64,000 bases of DNA from Pseudarthrobacter oxydans (lineage in GTDB: Bacteria > Actinomycetota > Actinomycetes > Actinomycetales > Micrococcaceae): NCBI RefSeq assembly GCF_034258515.1, contig NZ_CP139438.1:4340001-4404000 (forward strand). Reading direction: 5' to 3'. The notes below the pieces were generated by a model. It saw only the letters and a list, made by a program, of their open reading frames with translations. It searched no databases and was not told the DNA's origin. The position numbers and the translations under genes were made by a program. Shown in pieces: positions 51,701-59,691 of the stretch; position 1 is the stretch's first letter, and every line of letters starts with the position of its first letter.

Positions 51701-52499
51701 GGTAGCTCCAGTACATGCCGTCTGTGGCGTCACCGACCTGCCGGCTCCACATCAGCCCCATCTTGCCGGGTCCGAATGCGATCAGAGCCGATGTGTCGTC
51801 CACAGACACATTGCTTAGAGACGCAGGATGCTGGAACGGCGTTCCCCAGGTCTTGCCATCTGTGCCAGTGGCGTTCAGATAGATCTTGTTCCCCTGCTGC
51901 CACGTGGCCCACACCCGACCAGTCGAGTCCTTATCGATGGTCAGGACCTCAACTTTGTAGTTGTTGATCTGTGTGGAACTCAGCAGCGAGTAAGTCTTCG
52001 TACTTGAGTTGTAGCTGTAACGCCGCATCAAAGTCGGGAAGTTGGCCTCAGCAGGCAGACCGTCGTTGACGAACATGTGGCTCGCCACATACAACGTCGT
52101 CCCGTCCCACAACACGTCATGATGGGTGTTCGCCCGCGTCTCCGTCGCCACGCCCGTATTGACCCACGAGCCCGTCGCGGCATTGAGCCTGAAGATATGG
52201 AAATCCGAGCTGGCGGTGTCCCACAGGTTTCCCCACCAGAGCCCGTCGTTGAACCACAACGCACTCTCCGCCCGCTTCGTGCCCGTCGGCGTGCCCGTCC
52301 CCGAATGTGACGGACCCTCTACCCCGACATCACCCGCAGCAGCCGACGCCGCAACCGGGGCCACCAGGGCACCCACCGCAACCAGCAGTGCTGTCAGCAG
52401 TGCAAAGAGCCGCAGATTCCGCGAAGCGGGTGGACCGAAGCCAGCTACATCGGAGGAATCGTGCACGACCGCGCCTCCGCGCGCAAAACAGTGGTTCAT
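48750..52499 (-). CDS. Giant secreted repeat protein: propeller, Ig-like and DNRLRE modules
   Basis: 1249-residue exported protein. It begins with a long signal peptide (residues about 1-55; LRLFALLTALLVAVGALVAP, cut near ASA-AAG). A beta-propeller-like region (about 60-454; one TDGKTW Asp box) is followed by Ig-like SbsA/Big_5 domains (about 455-567 and 575-687), a DNRLRE carbohydrate-binding module (694-854), two more Big_5 domains (860-967, 977-1084) and a second DNRLRE (1091-1249). There is no wall-anchor motif. GGAGGG before 52499 fixes the start over 52520. It is probably a carbohydrate-binding surface or released adhesin. Confidence 0.85.
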   Translation of the reverse strand: MNHCFARGGAVVHDSSDVAGFGPPASRNLRLFALLTALLVAVGALVAPVAASAAAGDVGVEGPSHSGTGTPTGTKRAESALWFNDGLWWGNLWDTASSDFHIFRLNAATGSWVNTGVATETRANTHHDVLWDGTTLYVASHMFVNDGLPAEANFPTLMRRYSYNSSTKTYSLLSSTQINNYKVEVLTIDKDSTGRVWATWQQGNKIYLNATGTDGKTWGTPFQHPASLSNVSVDDTSALIAFGPGKMGLMWSRQVGDATDGMYWSYRADSASGAPNTGWSTPVAAVSGQRSADDHMNLKWLDSSGDRVFAAVKTSFTSAPQPLIQLLELSGTTWSHHTIAPVSECPNRVIVLIDESTQMLRTFATYPKPNGTTNAGVCTTSGGAIYEKSTPLNKIDFTAAKTARIVDADQYVHNVTSTKQNLNSAARGTAKSGLLVLADVNATSRYWHFYDPSSGADTTAPTVTGTSPAAGATGVAVTANATGTFSEAMDASTVTSSTFELYEGTAPVPPNATPVSAVVSYTGNVATLNPNADLKAGTTYTAVIKGGSGGVKDVAGNALAQDKTWSFTTAAAGGGDTTAPTVTGTSPADGATGVAVTANATGTFSEAMDASTVTSSTFELYEGTAPVPPNATPVSAVVSYTGNVATLNPNADLKAGTTYTAMIKGGSGGVKDVAGNALAQDKTWTFTTAAAGGGTSETVTLTATADSYVTSGATGTNYGTSTLLGVDSSPVEVTYLKFDLSAYAGRTLVSATLQLRSAGSGSTGTQNVKLVADDSWTEGGITYSNKPQLGTSIGTLGPTTTNTTYNVPLTVSGLTGELGQQLSLGMDSSSSDGLDLNSKEAGSTNAPTLILTVSGGSGGGDTTAPTVTSTSPAAGATGVAVTANATGTFSEAMDASTVTSSTFTLQTGTTTVPATVTYSSTDRVATLNPGADLAAGATYTATIKGGSGGVKDVAGNALAQDKTWSFTTAAAGGGDTTAPTVTGTSPAAGATGVAVTANATGTFSEAMDASTVTSSTFELQTGTTTVPATVTYSSTDRVATLNPGADLAAGTTYTATIKGGSGGVKDVAGNALAQDKTWTFTTAAAGGGTSETVTLTATADSYVTSGATGTNYGTSTLLGVDNSPVEVTYLKFDLSAYAGRTLVSATLQLRSAGSGSTGTQNVKLVADDSWTEGGITYSNKPQLGTSIGTLGPTTTNTTYNVPLTVSGLTGELGQQLSLGMDSSSSDGLDLNSKEAGSTNAPTLILTLTK
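48763..50536. repeat. Near-identical 593-bp direct repeat inside the secreted protein gene
   Basis: 48763-49355 and 49944-50536 are the same sequence at an offset of 1181 bp, with only a few differing bases, and cover the whole DNRLRE module plus the end of a Big_5 domain. The Big_5 units between and beyond are also near-identical copies. This is recent duplication or gene conversion. Confidence 0.9.
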
Positions 52500-52562
52500 T
52501 TCTTCATCCCTCCGACTCATTCGCGCTGTGAAATTCTGACGGTTCCGCTTTCACGCTTTCAC

Positions 52563-53555
52563 TCACTGGACGTCCCTCCAGGCTGCCTCTATGCCAGCCG
52601 TGCTTCCCACGCGGGGCGTAACGTGGGCCAAGCGCCGGCCGCGCAGGTAGCCTGCGGCTGTGAAGGCCAGAACCGAAAGCACGGCACCGGCCCGTCCGAG
52701 TCCTCCCGGATCCCCGTTTCTGCCCCAGTCATAAAGCCCGGAAACAACGGCGCGTGGCAGGACCCTACGCACATACCGCCTTTCGGGTCCGAGCGCCCTT
52801 TTGTGGCCGACCACCTGGCTCACCTGGGCCTTTGACAGGCCTTCAGACCATGACCGGGACAGCATGTAGCGGAACGTGCCCCTGTTGGCCGGGACATGGT
52901 GGCGCACCACTGCGGCCGGTTCGTACACAATTCGGGAACCAGGCGAGCCCATCTTTGAGCGAATGCAGATCTCTGTTTCCTCGCATCCCAGGGGAATGGC
53001 ACCCTGGCGGCCTAAAGCAAGGTTAAAACCCCCCACCTGGCGGAGTACCTCAAGCCGGAATGACATGTTTGCGCCAATAACGTTCCTGACCTCGCAGGCA
53101 ACCCGTGGCATCCCCAGGTGGCTGCATCCAACGATCCAGTCCAGCTCCTCGCCGAAATAGCCGGGGCGGCCGGTTTCCCAAATAGGCTCCACCCGGCCAC
53201 CGACGGCAAGGACGTCAGGATCGTCGTACATGGCCAGCAAAAGCTCAAGCCAGTTCGGTGCCGCTTCGGCGTCATCATCCAGGAAGGCGACGATGTCCGT
53301 ATCAGCCAGGCCCACGCCGGTGTTGCGTGCCCCGGACAGACCCTGCGGCCCCGTGTTCTGGACGACCGTGACGTCATCAACCACCGAAAGAAGGCGTTCA
53401 TAAAGATCAATGTTGTGGTCGATTACCAGGAGCACCTCCTGCGGACTGACGGTCTGTGCCCTGACGGATTCGATGACATCCAGCAGGTTCGCCCAGCGGT
53501 CCTCGGTGTAAGTGCAGATGACGACAGTAACGGTGGGCCTGCGAAAAGTCGTCAT
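52563..53555 (-). CDS. Family 2 glycosyltransferase
   Basis: 330-residue GT2. The GT-A signature is TVTVVICTYTEDRWANLL, VLLVIDHN and DIVAFLDDDAEAAPNWL (DDD), followed by CEETEICIRSKM, the ED-type base motif. The C-terminus has a long hydrophobic-poor tail with RYVRRVLPRAVVSGLYDWG, a pattern seen in exopolysaccharide transferases. The ATG at 53555 lies one base after the upstream gene stop, so it is coupled. Confidence 0.85.
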   Translation of the reverse strand: MTTFRRPTVTVVICTYTEDRWANLLDVIESVRAQTVSPQEVLLVIDHNIDLYERLLSVVDDVTVVQNTGPQGLSGARNTGVGLADTDIVAFLDDDAEAAPNWLELLLAMYDDPDVLAVGGRVEPIWETGRPGYFGEELDWIVGCSHLGMPRVACEVRNVIGANMSFRLEVLRQVGGFNLALGRQGAIPLGCEETEICIRSKMGSPGSRIVYEPAAVVRHHVPANRGTFRYMLSRSWSEGLSKAQVSQVVGHKRALGPERRYVRRVLPRAVVSGLYDWGRNGDPGGLGRAGAVLSVLAFTAAGYLRGRRLAHVTPRVGSTAGIEAAWRDVQ

Positions 53556-53556
53556 C

Positions 53557-54447
53557 TCAGGCTGCTTCCCGTAAGGAAAGGAGGCTCTGGGGGTCGGCGG
53601 GGGTCCGGGGGAAACTAACGTTTGCATATGCGTATTTGACGCGTCGCAGAGCCTCAGGACGGGCGCCGGCCGTGGGCGCCTCCCACAAGGCACACTCTCG
53701 GGCCATTGTCCCCAGCACACGCCAGCCGTCCCGGAACGTCTGCAGGTTCGAAGCCCCCGAGATGCGCTCCAGTTCGATACTCGGCACTTCTGCGATCCGA
53801 AGCCCCGCCTTGGCTGCCCTGACGATCAACTCCGTCTCAATCTCAAACCCGTCGGATTCAAGCTGGAGGACTTCCAGGCATTCACGCCTGAAGGCAATGT
53901 AGCCGTAGCAGAGATCCGAATAATTGCTGTGCAGCACCGCATTCGCCAAGGCCGTCAGTGCCCGGTTGCCCGTGCGCCGCAGCCAGGTGAGGTCCTCGGA
54001 CCCGCCTCCGGTTACGTGCCGGGAACCTTTGACAAAGTCATAGTCGTGCTGGAGGGGGGCAACGAACCAGCCGATTTCCTGGGGGTCCATGCTGCCGTCG
54101 GCATCGAGCATGACGATGATGTCGCCGGCGGCTGCGGCGAATCCTGACCGGAGGGCTACGCCCTTTCCCTTGCGTTTTTCCTCCACGATCACGACATCCT
54201 CGCGGAGGGCCCGAGCAACCCCCACTGTGTTGTCCTGGGATCGGCCGTCCACGATCACTACCTCGTCCACGTACGAGGGCATTCGACGAAGCACCCAAGG
54301 CAGGTTCTTCGCCTCATTCAGTGTCGGGATTACTACGCTTACTGACGCTCTCGCTATCGACAACGTTGGCTCGGATAGCGTGTACGGAAGCTGGGTGGAA
54401 ATGGACAAATGCCTCACCACTTCATGACATCGACGGAAACTGGACAA
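53557..54447 (-). CDS. Family 2 glycosyltransferase (polyprenyl-phosphate type)
   Basis: 296-residue GT2 of the dolichol-phosphate mannosyltransferase-like group. It has VSVVIPTLNEAKNLPWVLRR, EVVIVDGRSQDNT, KGKGVALRSGFAAAAGDIIV and MLDADGSMDP (DxD), followed by FEIETELIVRAAKAGLRIAEV. No transmembrane tail is present. The start is uncertain: there is no ATG, and TTG 54447 or GTG 54420 are used as possibilities. It is the first gene of the minus-strand surface cluster. Confidence 0.82.
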   Translation of the reverse strand: MSSFRRCHEVVRHLSISTQLPYTLSEPTLSIARASVSVVIPTLNEAKNLPWVLRRMPSYVDEVVIVDGRSQDNTVGVARALREDVVIVEEKRKGKGVALRSGFAAAAGDIIVMLDADGSMDPQEIGWFVAPLQHDYDFVKGSRHVTGGGSEDLTWLRRTGNRALTALANAVLHSNYSDLCYGYIAFRRECLEVLQLESDGFEIETELIVRAAKAGLRIAEVPSIELERISGASNLQTFRDGWRVLGTMARECALWEAPTAGARPEALRRVKYAYANVSFPRTPADPQSLLSLREAA

Positions 54448-54640
54448 TGCCGCACTCAGCTTGAAGCAAGTGCGCCACTAGCGCTTTATCCGGTCAAGGT
54501 CTTGTCTCTGGCCCCAGCAACTCATTAGCCAAGGACTCTGCCCGTGACGAAGAGCCTACTTTTGGTCCACCCGGGTATCACCAGTAGTGAGTACTCGCTT
54601 TTGTGTGGCCATCTTTCGGCCGATCAGTAAGTAACGGGGT

Positions 54641-54661
54641 TAACGAATGGTGAATTCGTTA
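54641..54661. promoter_or_regulatory. Inverted repeat upstream of the surface cluster
   Basis: TAACGAA (54641-54647) and TTCGTTA (54655-54661) form a perfect inverted repeat with a 7-base spacer in the AT-richer 261-bp gap 54448-54708. No gene is visible in the gap. It may be the operator for the cluster, or for the M18 gene end. Confidence 0.45.
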
Positions 54662-54708
54662 GGTATAGGGGTTGTCCATCCCGTGAATGTTAATAGGTAG
54701 GGGGTTGG

Positions 54709-56019
54709 TTAAAGAGCCGTCCTGAAGAACACTTCCGTCGCCGCGGCCAGCCGCCTGGGGTCCTCCACGCCGCACATCTCGCGCGCGGAGTGCATGGAAA
54801 GCAACGGCACGCCCACGTCGACGGTCCGGATGCCCAGCCGGGTAGCCGTCAACGGCCCGATGGTGGAGCCGCAGGGGATCGCGTTGTTGGATACGAATTC
54901 CTGGTACGGCACCCCGGCCTCCGCGCAGAGCCGGGCCCACAAAGCCGCGCCGGGCGCATCCGTGGCGTAGCGCTGGTTGGCATTGATCTTCAGCAGCGGC
55001 CCGCCGTTGAGCACGGAGTGGTTGGCGGGGTCGTGCCGCTCCGGATAGTTGGGGTGCACGGCGTGGCCGGCATCGGCGGACACACAGGACGACGACGCCA
55101 GCGCCTGCCGCCGCTGGCTCACCGTGGCGCCGAGGCCGTCAGAGATCCGCACCAGGACGTCTTCAAGGACGGGTCCGCAGGCACCCGAGCGGGAGTTGGA
55201 GCCGATCTCCTCGTGGTCGAACGCCGCCAGGACAGCGATGGGCGCGCCAGCGCCGTCGCCGACGGGCGCGGAGGCATGCGCGATCAGCGCGGCGAGCCCC
55301 GCGTGCGTTGACGAAAGGTTGTCGAGCCGCCCGGAGGCGAAGAACTCACTGTTGCCCCCGAAAAGAGAGGGGGCCTGCGTGTCCGCAATGACGACGTCGT
55401 ACCCGCCAATCTGCCCCGGATCGACGGATGCGCCGGCAACCGACGCCGCCAGCACGCCCAGCAGGTCGGAGTCTGAAGGATTTCCCAGCCCCCACACGGG
55501 ATTCATGTGCCGCTGCTTGTCCAGGGTGAGCCCGTCGTTGACTGCCCGGTCCAGGTGGATGGCCAACTGCGGGAACCGGAGCATGGGCCCGGTGGCGGCC
55601 AAATGCTCGGTCCCGTCCAGCATCACCAGGCGTCCGGCCAGCTGCAGCTCACGGTCAAGCCACGAGTTCAGCAGCGGCCCGCCGTAGATCTCCACACCGG
55701 CCTGGAGCCAGCCGTGGGCGCCGGTGGTGGCCTTGGGCTTGAGCTTGAAGGTGGGCGAATCGGTGTGTGCGCCCAGGATATTGAACCCGGTGGCCGGTCC
55801 GGCGTCTTCGGGGACCACCCACGCGATCAGGGCGCCGTCGCGGATGATGAAGAAGGAACCGGGCCCGGCCTCCCACGGCTGCAGCTCATCCAGGCGGGTG
55901 AACCCGGCTTCCTCCAGTCGCCGGCCGCCCTCATGCGCAGCATGGAAGCTCGACGGCGATGCGCTGACGTAGGCGCCAAGGTCCTGGATGTGGTCTGCAG
56001 CAGAGGGAGGCAAAGGCAT
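54709..56019 (-). CDS. apeB: M18 aspartyl aminopeptidase
   Basis: 436-residue cocatalytic metalloprotease. Ligand regions: GAHTDSP, SGRLDNLSS, FDHEEIGSNS with the catalytic Glu pair, and the C-terminal MHSAREMCG. The family segment PSSFHAAHEGGRRLEEAGF is at the N-terminus. The ATG at 56019 is supported by family alignment; an upstream frame to 56157 overlaps the permease. It cuts N-terminal Asp/Glu from peptides in the cytoplasm. Confidence 0.93.
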   Translation of the reverse strand: MPLPPSAADHIQDLGAYVSASPSSFHAAHEGGRRLEEAGFTRLDELQPWEAGPGSFFIIRDGALIAWVVPEDAGPATGFNILGAHTDSPTFKLKPKATTGAHGWLQAGVEIYGGPLLNSWLDRELQLAGRLVMLDGTEHLAATGPMLRFPQLAIHLDRAVNDGLTLDKQRHMNPVWGLGNPSDSDLLGVLAASVAGASVDPGQIGGYDVVIADTQAPSLFGGNSEFFASGRLDNLSSTHAGLAALIAHASAPVGDGAGAPIAVLAAFDHEEIGSNSRSGACGPVLEDVLVRISDGLGATVSQRRQALASSSCVSADAGHAVHPNYPERHDPANHSVLNGGPLLKINANQRYATDAPGAALWARLCAEAGVPYQEFVSNNAIPCGSTIGPLTATRLGIRTVDVGVPLLSMHSAREMCGVEDPRRLAAATEVFFRTAL

Positions 56020-56029
56020 GGTCCCGAGT

Positions 56030-57448
56030 CTAGCGCCGGGCCTCCTCGGCAGGTGCCGGCTCGGCCTCGGTTGCCACGTCCGGCCGGCCTGCGGTGGCCG
56101 GGCCCTTCCGACGGTAGCGCAGCACGCCCACCGCCACCACAACGGCGGCCAGTGCAATCGAAAGCAGCAGGGATTCCCGGGTGGACTCCACGATCACCAT
56201 GCCGATCAGCAGGGCCACGATGCTGATGATCGCTGCCCACGTGAGGTAGGGGAAAAGCCACATCTTCAGCTGCAGGTCCTTTGCTGCGGCTCCCATGCGC
56301 CTGCGGAGGACCAGCTGCGAGGCGGAGATGACCAGCCAGACGAACAGCGCGATGGCTCCGGAGGTGTTGACCAGGAAGAGGAACACCGTGTCCGGGGCAA
56401 TGTAGTTCAGGCCCACCGTGATGAAGCCGACCACGGTGGAGGCCAGGACCGCGGCAGCGGGAACGCCCCGGCGGGAGATGCGGGTCCATGCCCGCGGCGC
56501 GTCACCGCGGGTGGAGAGTGAGAACAGCATGCGGCTGGCGGTGTAGAGCCCGGAGTTCAGGCAGGACAGAACGGAGGTCAGCACCACGACGTCCATGATG
56601 GTTCCGGCGCCCGGGATGCCGAACAGTTCGATGACCGCTACGTAGGGGCTCTTGGCCACGGAGGCAGAGTTCCATGGAAGCAGGGTGACCACCACGGCGA
56701 TGGAGCCGATGTAGAAGACCAGGATGCGCCATACGGTGGACTTCACGGCCTTCTTCACGGCGTCCACGGGGTTTTCGGATTCACCGGCGGCAATGGTGGC
56801 GATCTCGGCGCCGAAGAAGGAAAAGACCACCACGAGGATTCCAGCCAGGACAGCACCCGGACCGTTGGGCATGAAGCCGCCGTTGTTGATCAGGTTGCTC
56901 AGGCCGGGAGCCGGGACACCGGGGATGAGCCCCAGGATGGCGGCGGCGCCGAAGACCAGGAAGAGGACGATCGCCGCCACCTTGATGGACGCGAACCAGA
57001 ACTCGAACTCGCCGAAGGACTTCACCGAGCCCAGGTTGGTGAGCGTCAGCAGCACCATGAGGACCAGGGCCCAGACCCACTGGTCAATGCCCGGCACCCA
57101 GCGGTGCATGATGGCTGCGCCTGCGGTGGCCTCGATGCCCAGGACGATGATCCAGAACCACGCGTAGAGCCAGCCGATGCTGAACCCTGCCCACCGGCCC
57201 AGTGCCTTGTCCGCATAGGTGGAGAATGAGCCCGTTTCCGGGTTTGCCGCGGCCATCTCCCCCAGCATGCGCATTACCAGGATGACCACCAGGCCCGCGG
57301 CAGCATACGCGACGAGGATACCGGGGCCGGCCTGCTGGATGGCGGCACCCGAGCCGACGAAAAGACCTGCACCAATGACGCCGGCGATGGCGATCATGGA
57401 CAGGTGCCTGGGTTTCAGGGACTTTGAGAGTTGCTGGTCAGCATGCAT
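56030..57448 (-). CDS. Amino acid permease (APC superfamily, GabP/AnsP-like)
   Basis: 472-residue 12-helix permease. The N-terminus SLKPRHLSMIAIAGVIGAGLFVGSG is the amino acid transporter signature, followed by GPGILVAYAAAGLVVILVMRMLGEMAAANPETGSF. Both are close to GABA/asparagine permeases. A 10-bp gap separates its end from the aminopeptidase start, suggesting co-transcription. The ATG at 57448 is preferred over an upstream start at 57529. Confidence 0.88.
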   Translation of the reverse strand: MHADQQLSKSLKPRHLSMIAIAGVIGAGLFVGSGAAIQQAGPGILVAYAAAGLVVILVMRMLGEMAAANPETGSFSTYADKALGRWAGFSIGWLYAWFWIIVLGIEATAGAAIMHRWVPGIDQWVWALVLMVLLTLTNLGSVKSFGEFEFWFASIKVAAIVLFLVFGAAAILGLIPGVPAPGLSNLINNGGFMPNGPGAVLAGILVVVFSFFGAEIATIAAGESENPVDAVKKAVKSTVWRILVFYIGSIAVVVTLLPWNSASVAKSPYVAVIELFGIPGAGTIMDVVVLTSVLSCLNSGLYTASRMLFSLSTRGDAPRAWTRISRRGVPAAAVLASTVVGFITVGLNYIAPDTVFLFLVNTSGAIALFVWLVISASQLVLRRRMGAAAKDLQLKMWLFPYLTWAAIISIVALLIGMVIVESTRESLLLSIALAAVVVAVGVLRYRRKGPATAGRPDVATEAEPAPAEEARR

Positions 57449-57555
57449 GGAAGCGCCGTCCTGTTGGGAAATAGCATGGGTTGAGCGATGCGCCTTGGTG
57501 GACCACCGGGGGACCGTGTGATGCACCACATCGTCGTTTCACCCTAGGTCGGCCC

Positions 57556-57577
57556 TTGTGCACCTTGCTTTGTGCAC
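57556..57577. promoter_or_regulatory. Direct repeats upstream of the amino acid permease
   Basis: TTGTGCAC occurs at 57556-57563 and again at 57570-57577, in the 271-bp gap 57449-57719, together with a GGTGGACCACC palindrome near 57490. These may be regulator sites of the permease; no gene is seen. Confidence 0.35.
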
Positions 57578-57719
57578 TCCAACAGATCTTATTGCTTCCA
57601 ACAGGACGTGCCTCCAAGCAGGAACCATCAGAGGCAAACAAAGTTTCCTGCCATGCACTTTTGTAATGTGCCCGAAACCACGCGCTGTCCCTGTCTTCGG
57701 GGTGAGCATTGGTTGGCCG

Positions 57720-58613
57720 CTAAACGTCCCGCCGCTTCAGCAGGACTGCAGCGAGCAGGACGGGGATGACAACCCACGCGCCAAGGACCAGTGCCGCCTG
57801 CCAGGCTTCCAGGGTGTCGGGAACATGCTGGGCGGCCGTCAGGGGCTCAACGGTGTTGCCAGGCAGGTACTTGCGGGCCTCCTTGAAGAAGTCCCCGGGA
57901 ATGAGCTGGAAGGCAATGGGTGCCACGAAGAAGATGCCCACCAGGCTCATGATGCCGCCGGCGGAATTCCTGATCAGCGTGCCCAGGGCCGTTCCGATGG
58001 CGGCCACGGCGGCCACATAGATGCTGTTGACCAGCAGGAGCTTCACCGACTGGGAACTGCCAAGGTCCAGCGTGAGGGCGTAGTTGTCCAGGATGGGCAC
58101 AGCCACCAGCCCTGCCACCCAGGTGGATACGGCGGTAACCACGAACGACGTCACCATGACCACCACGAGCTTTGCAGCGAACGCGGGAAGCCGCCTGGGC
58201 ACGGCCGCGAAGGTGGACCGCGCCATTCCGGTGGTGAATTCCGAGCTCATCAGGAGCACACCGAGGGAACCAAGGATCAGCTGGGCGAAGGCGATGCCGG
58301 AAGTTGGCACGCTGACCGCCAGGTCGCCGCCCTGGGATGCCATCCGCGCCGCAGCCTGCGGATCCCTTGTGGCCGCGTCAGCGAACTGGCCCGTCCCCCA
58401 TGCGGACAGCGCGCCGAACCCGACCATGACCACCGCGGTGGAAGCGAGCAGGATCAGCGTGGAAAGGAGGCTGCGGAATTTGATGACTTCCGAGTTGAGC
58501 ACCCGGAAGAACGTGGGGCCGGGCAGGGACCGTCCGCCGGCGCGGACGTTGCGGCCTCCGGCGGACGATGAGGGGTCGGGCGAAGACGTTGGTTCAGTGG
58601 TGGTTACGCTCAT
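57720..58613 (-). CDS. ABC-2-type exporter permease
   Basis: 297-residue membrane permease with six helices and an external loop between the first two (SLLSTLILLASTAVVMVGFG; ILGSLGVLLMSSEFTTGMARS; the last LGAWVVIPVLLAAVLLKRRDV). The start shares a base with the stop of the ATPase gene (TAATG), so both form one transporter. The N-terminus has a Pro/Ser-rich tail of about 30 residues before the first helix. Confidence 0.85.
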   Translation of the reverse strand: MSVTTTEPTSSPDPSSSAGGRNVRAGGRSLPGPTFFRVLNSEVIKFRSLLSTLILLASTAVVMVGFGALSAWGTGQFADAATRDPQAAARMASQGGDLAVSVPTSGIAFAQLILGSLGVLLMSSEFTTGMARSTFAAVPRRLPAFAAKLVVVMVTSFVVTAVSTWVAGLVAVPILDNYALTLDLGSSQSVKLLLVNSIYVAAVAAIGTALGTLIRNSAGGIMSLVGIFFVAPIAFQLIPGDFFKEARKYLPGNTVEPLTAAQHVPDTLEAWQAALVLGAWVVIPVLLAAVLLKRRDV

Positions 58614-59536
58614 TACTTGCTTACCTCCGCGGCGGGCAGGGAGTGGTATTCGACGTCGTCCTTGGTCAGTTCCATGTACGCCTCCTCGAGGCTGGCGACG
58701 AGCGGCGTGAGTTCGTAGACCATGACCTGGTTTTCCAGGGCGGCGGCCGCGATGGTCCTGGGCTCGAGGCCCGTTACTTCGAGCAGTTCCCGCTCCGGGA
58801 CGTCGATGGACGCGCCCCGGCCGGCGAGCAGCTGGGAGAGACGGTCGGGTTCATCGGTGCGCACCCGGACCCGCGCCTGCCCCTTGCCGGTGATGATGTC
58901 ACGGATGGGTGCGTCGGCAATCACGCGGCCGCGCCCAATGACAATCAGGTGGTCGGCGGTCTGCGCCATCTCACTCATCAGGTGGCTGGAAAGGAACACC
59001 GTGCGTCCCTGCCCTGCGAGGTAGCGGACCAGGTTCCGCACCCAGACCACGCCCTCCGGGTCCAGGCCGTTGACGGGTTCGTCCAGGATGAGGGTCTGCG
59101 GATCCCCCAGCAAGGCTGCCGCTATGCCCAGCCGCTGGCCCATCCCCAAGGAGAAGCCTCCGGCCTTCTTCCGTGCCACGGCGTCCAGTCCCGTCATCTC
59201 AATAACCTCGTGTACCCGGGTTTTGGGAATACTGTGTGTCGCAGCCATGGCCAGCAGGTGGTTGTAGGCGCTGCGGCTGGTGTGGACCGCCTTGGCATCG
59301 AGCAGCGCCCCCACTTCACGGAGGGGTGCCTTGTGCTGGACGTAGGGCAGGCCGTTCACGGTGACCGATCCCGACGTCGGCCGGTCAAGCCCCATGATCA
59401 TTCGCATGGTGGTCGACTTGCCGGCTCCGTTGGGGCCCAGGAAGCCGGTAACGCGGCCTGCCTGGACTGTGAAGCTGACCCTGTCGACGGCGGTTTTGTC
59501 GCCGTAGACCTTGGTCAGCCCTGTTGCCTCAATCAT
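58613..59536 (-). CDS. ABC transporter ATP-binding protein
   Basis: 307-residue ATPase of the ABC-2 export class. Walker A GFLGPNGAGKST, signature FSLGMGQRLGIAAALL, Walker B LILDEPVNGLDPEG and the switch His in SSHLMSEM are intact. It is upstream of the permease. The substrate is unknown; such pairs often export antibiotics, lantibiotics or membrane lipids. Confidence 0.9.
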   Translation of the reverse strand: MIEATGLTKVYGDKTAVDRVSFTVQAGRVTGFLGPNGAGKSTTMRMIMGLDRPTSGSVTVNGLPYVQHKAPLREVGALLDAKAVHTSRSAYNHLLAMAATHSIPKTRVHEVIEMTGLDAVARKKAGGFSLGMGQRLGIAAALLGDPQTLILDEPVNGLDPEGVVWVRNLVRYLAGQGRTVFLSSHLMSEMAQTADHLIVIGRGRVIADAPIRDIITGKGQARVRVRTDEPDRLSQLLAGRGASIDVPERELLEVTGLEPRTIAAAALENQVMVYELTPLVASLEEAYMELTKDDVEYHSLPAAEVSK

Positions 59537-59691
59537 GGATGTTCCTTAGGACGGCAGCTGTGCACTGCGGGATGCGCTTCAGAAGACTGGTAGGCACCAC
59601 GCTACCCACGGCACGGCTGGATTTCGCCCGTCTCAGGGATGATTCAGGGGCAGATCAGGGTAGTCCCGTTGGATGACCGGCCCAGGAATGA

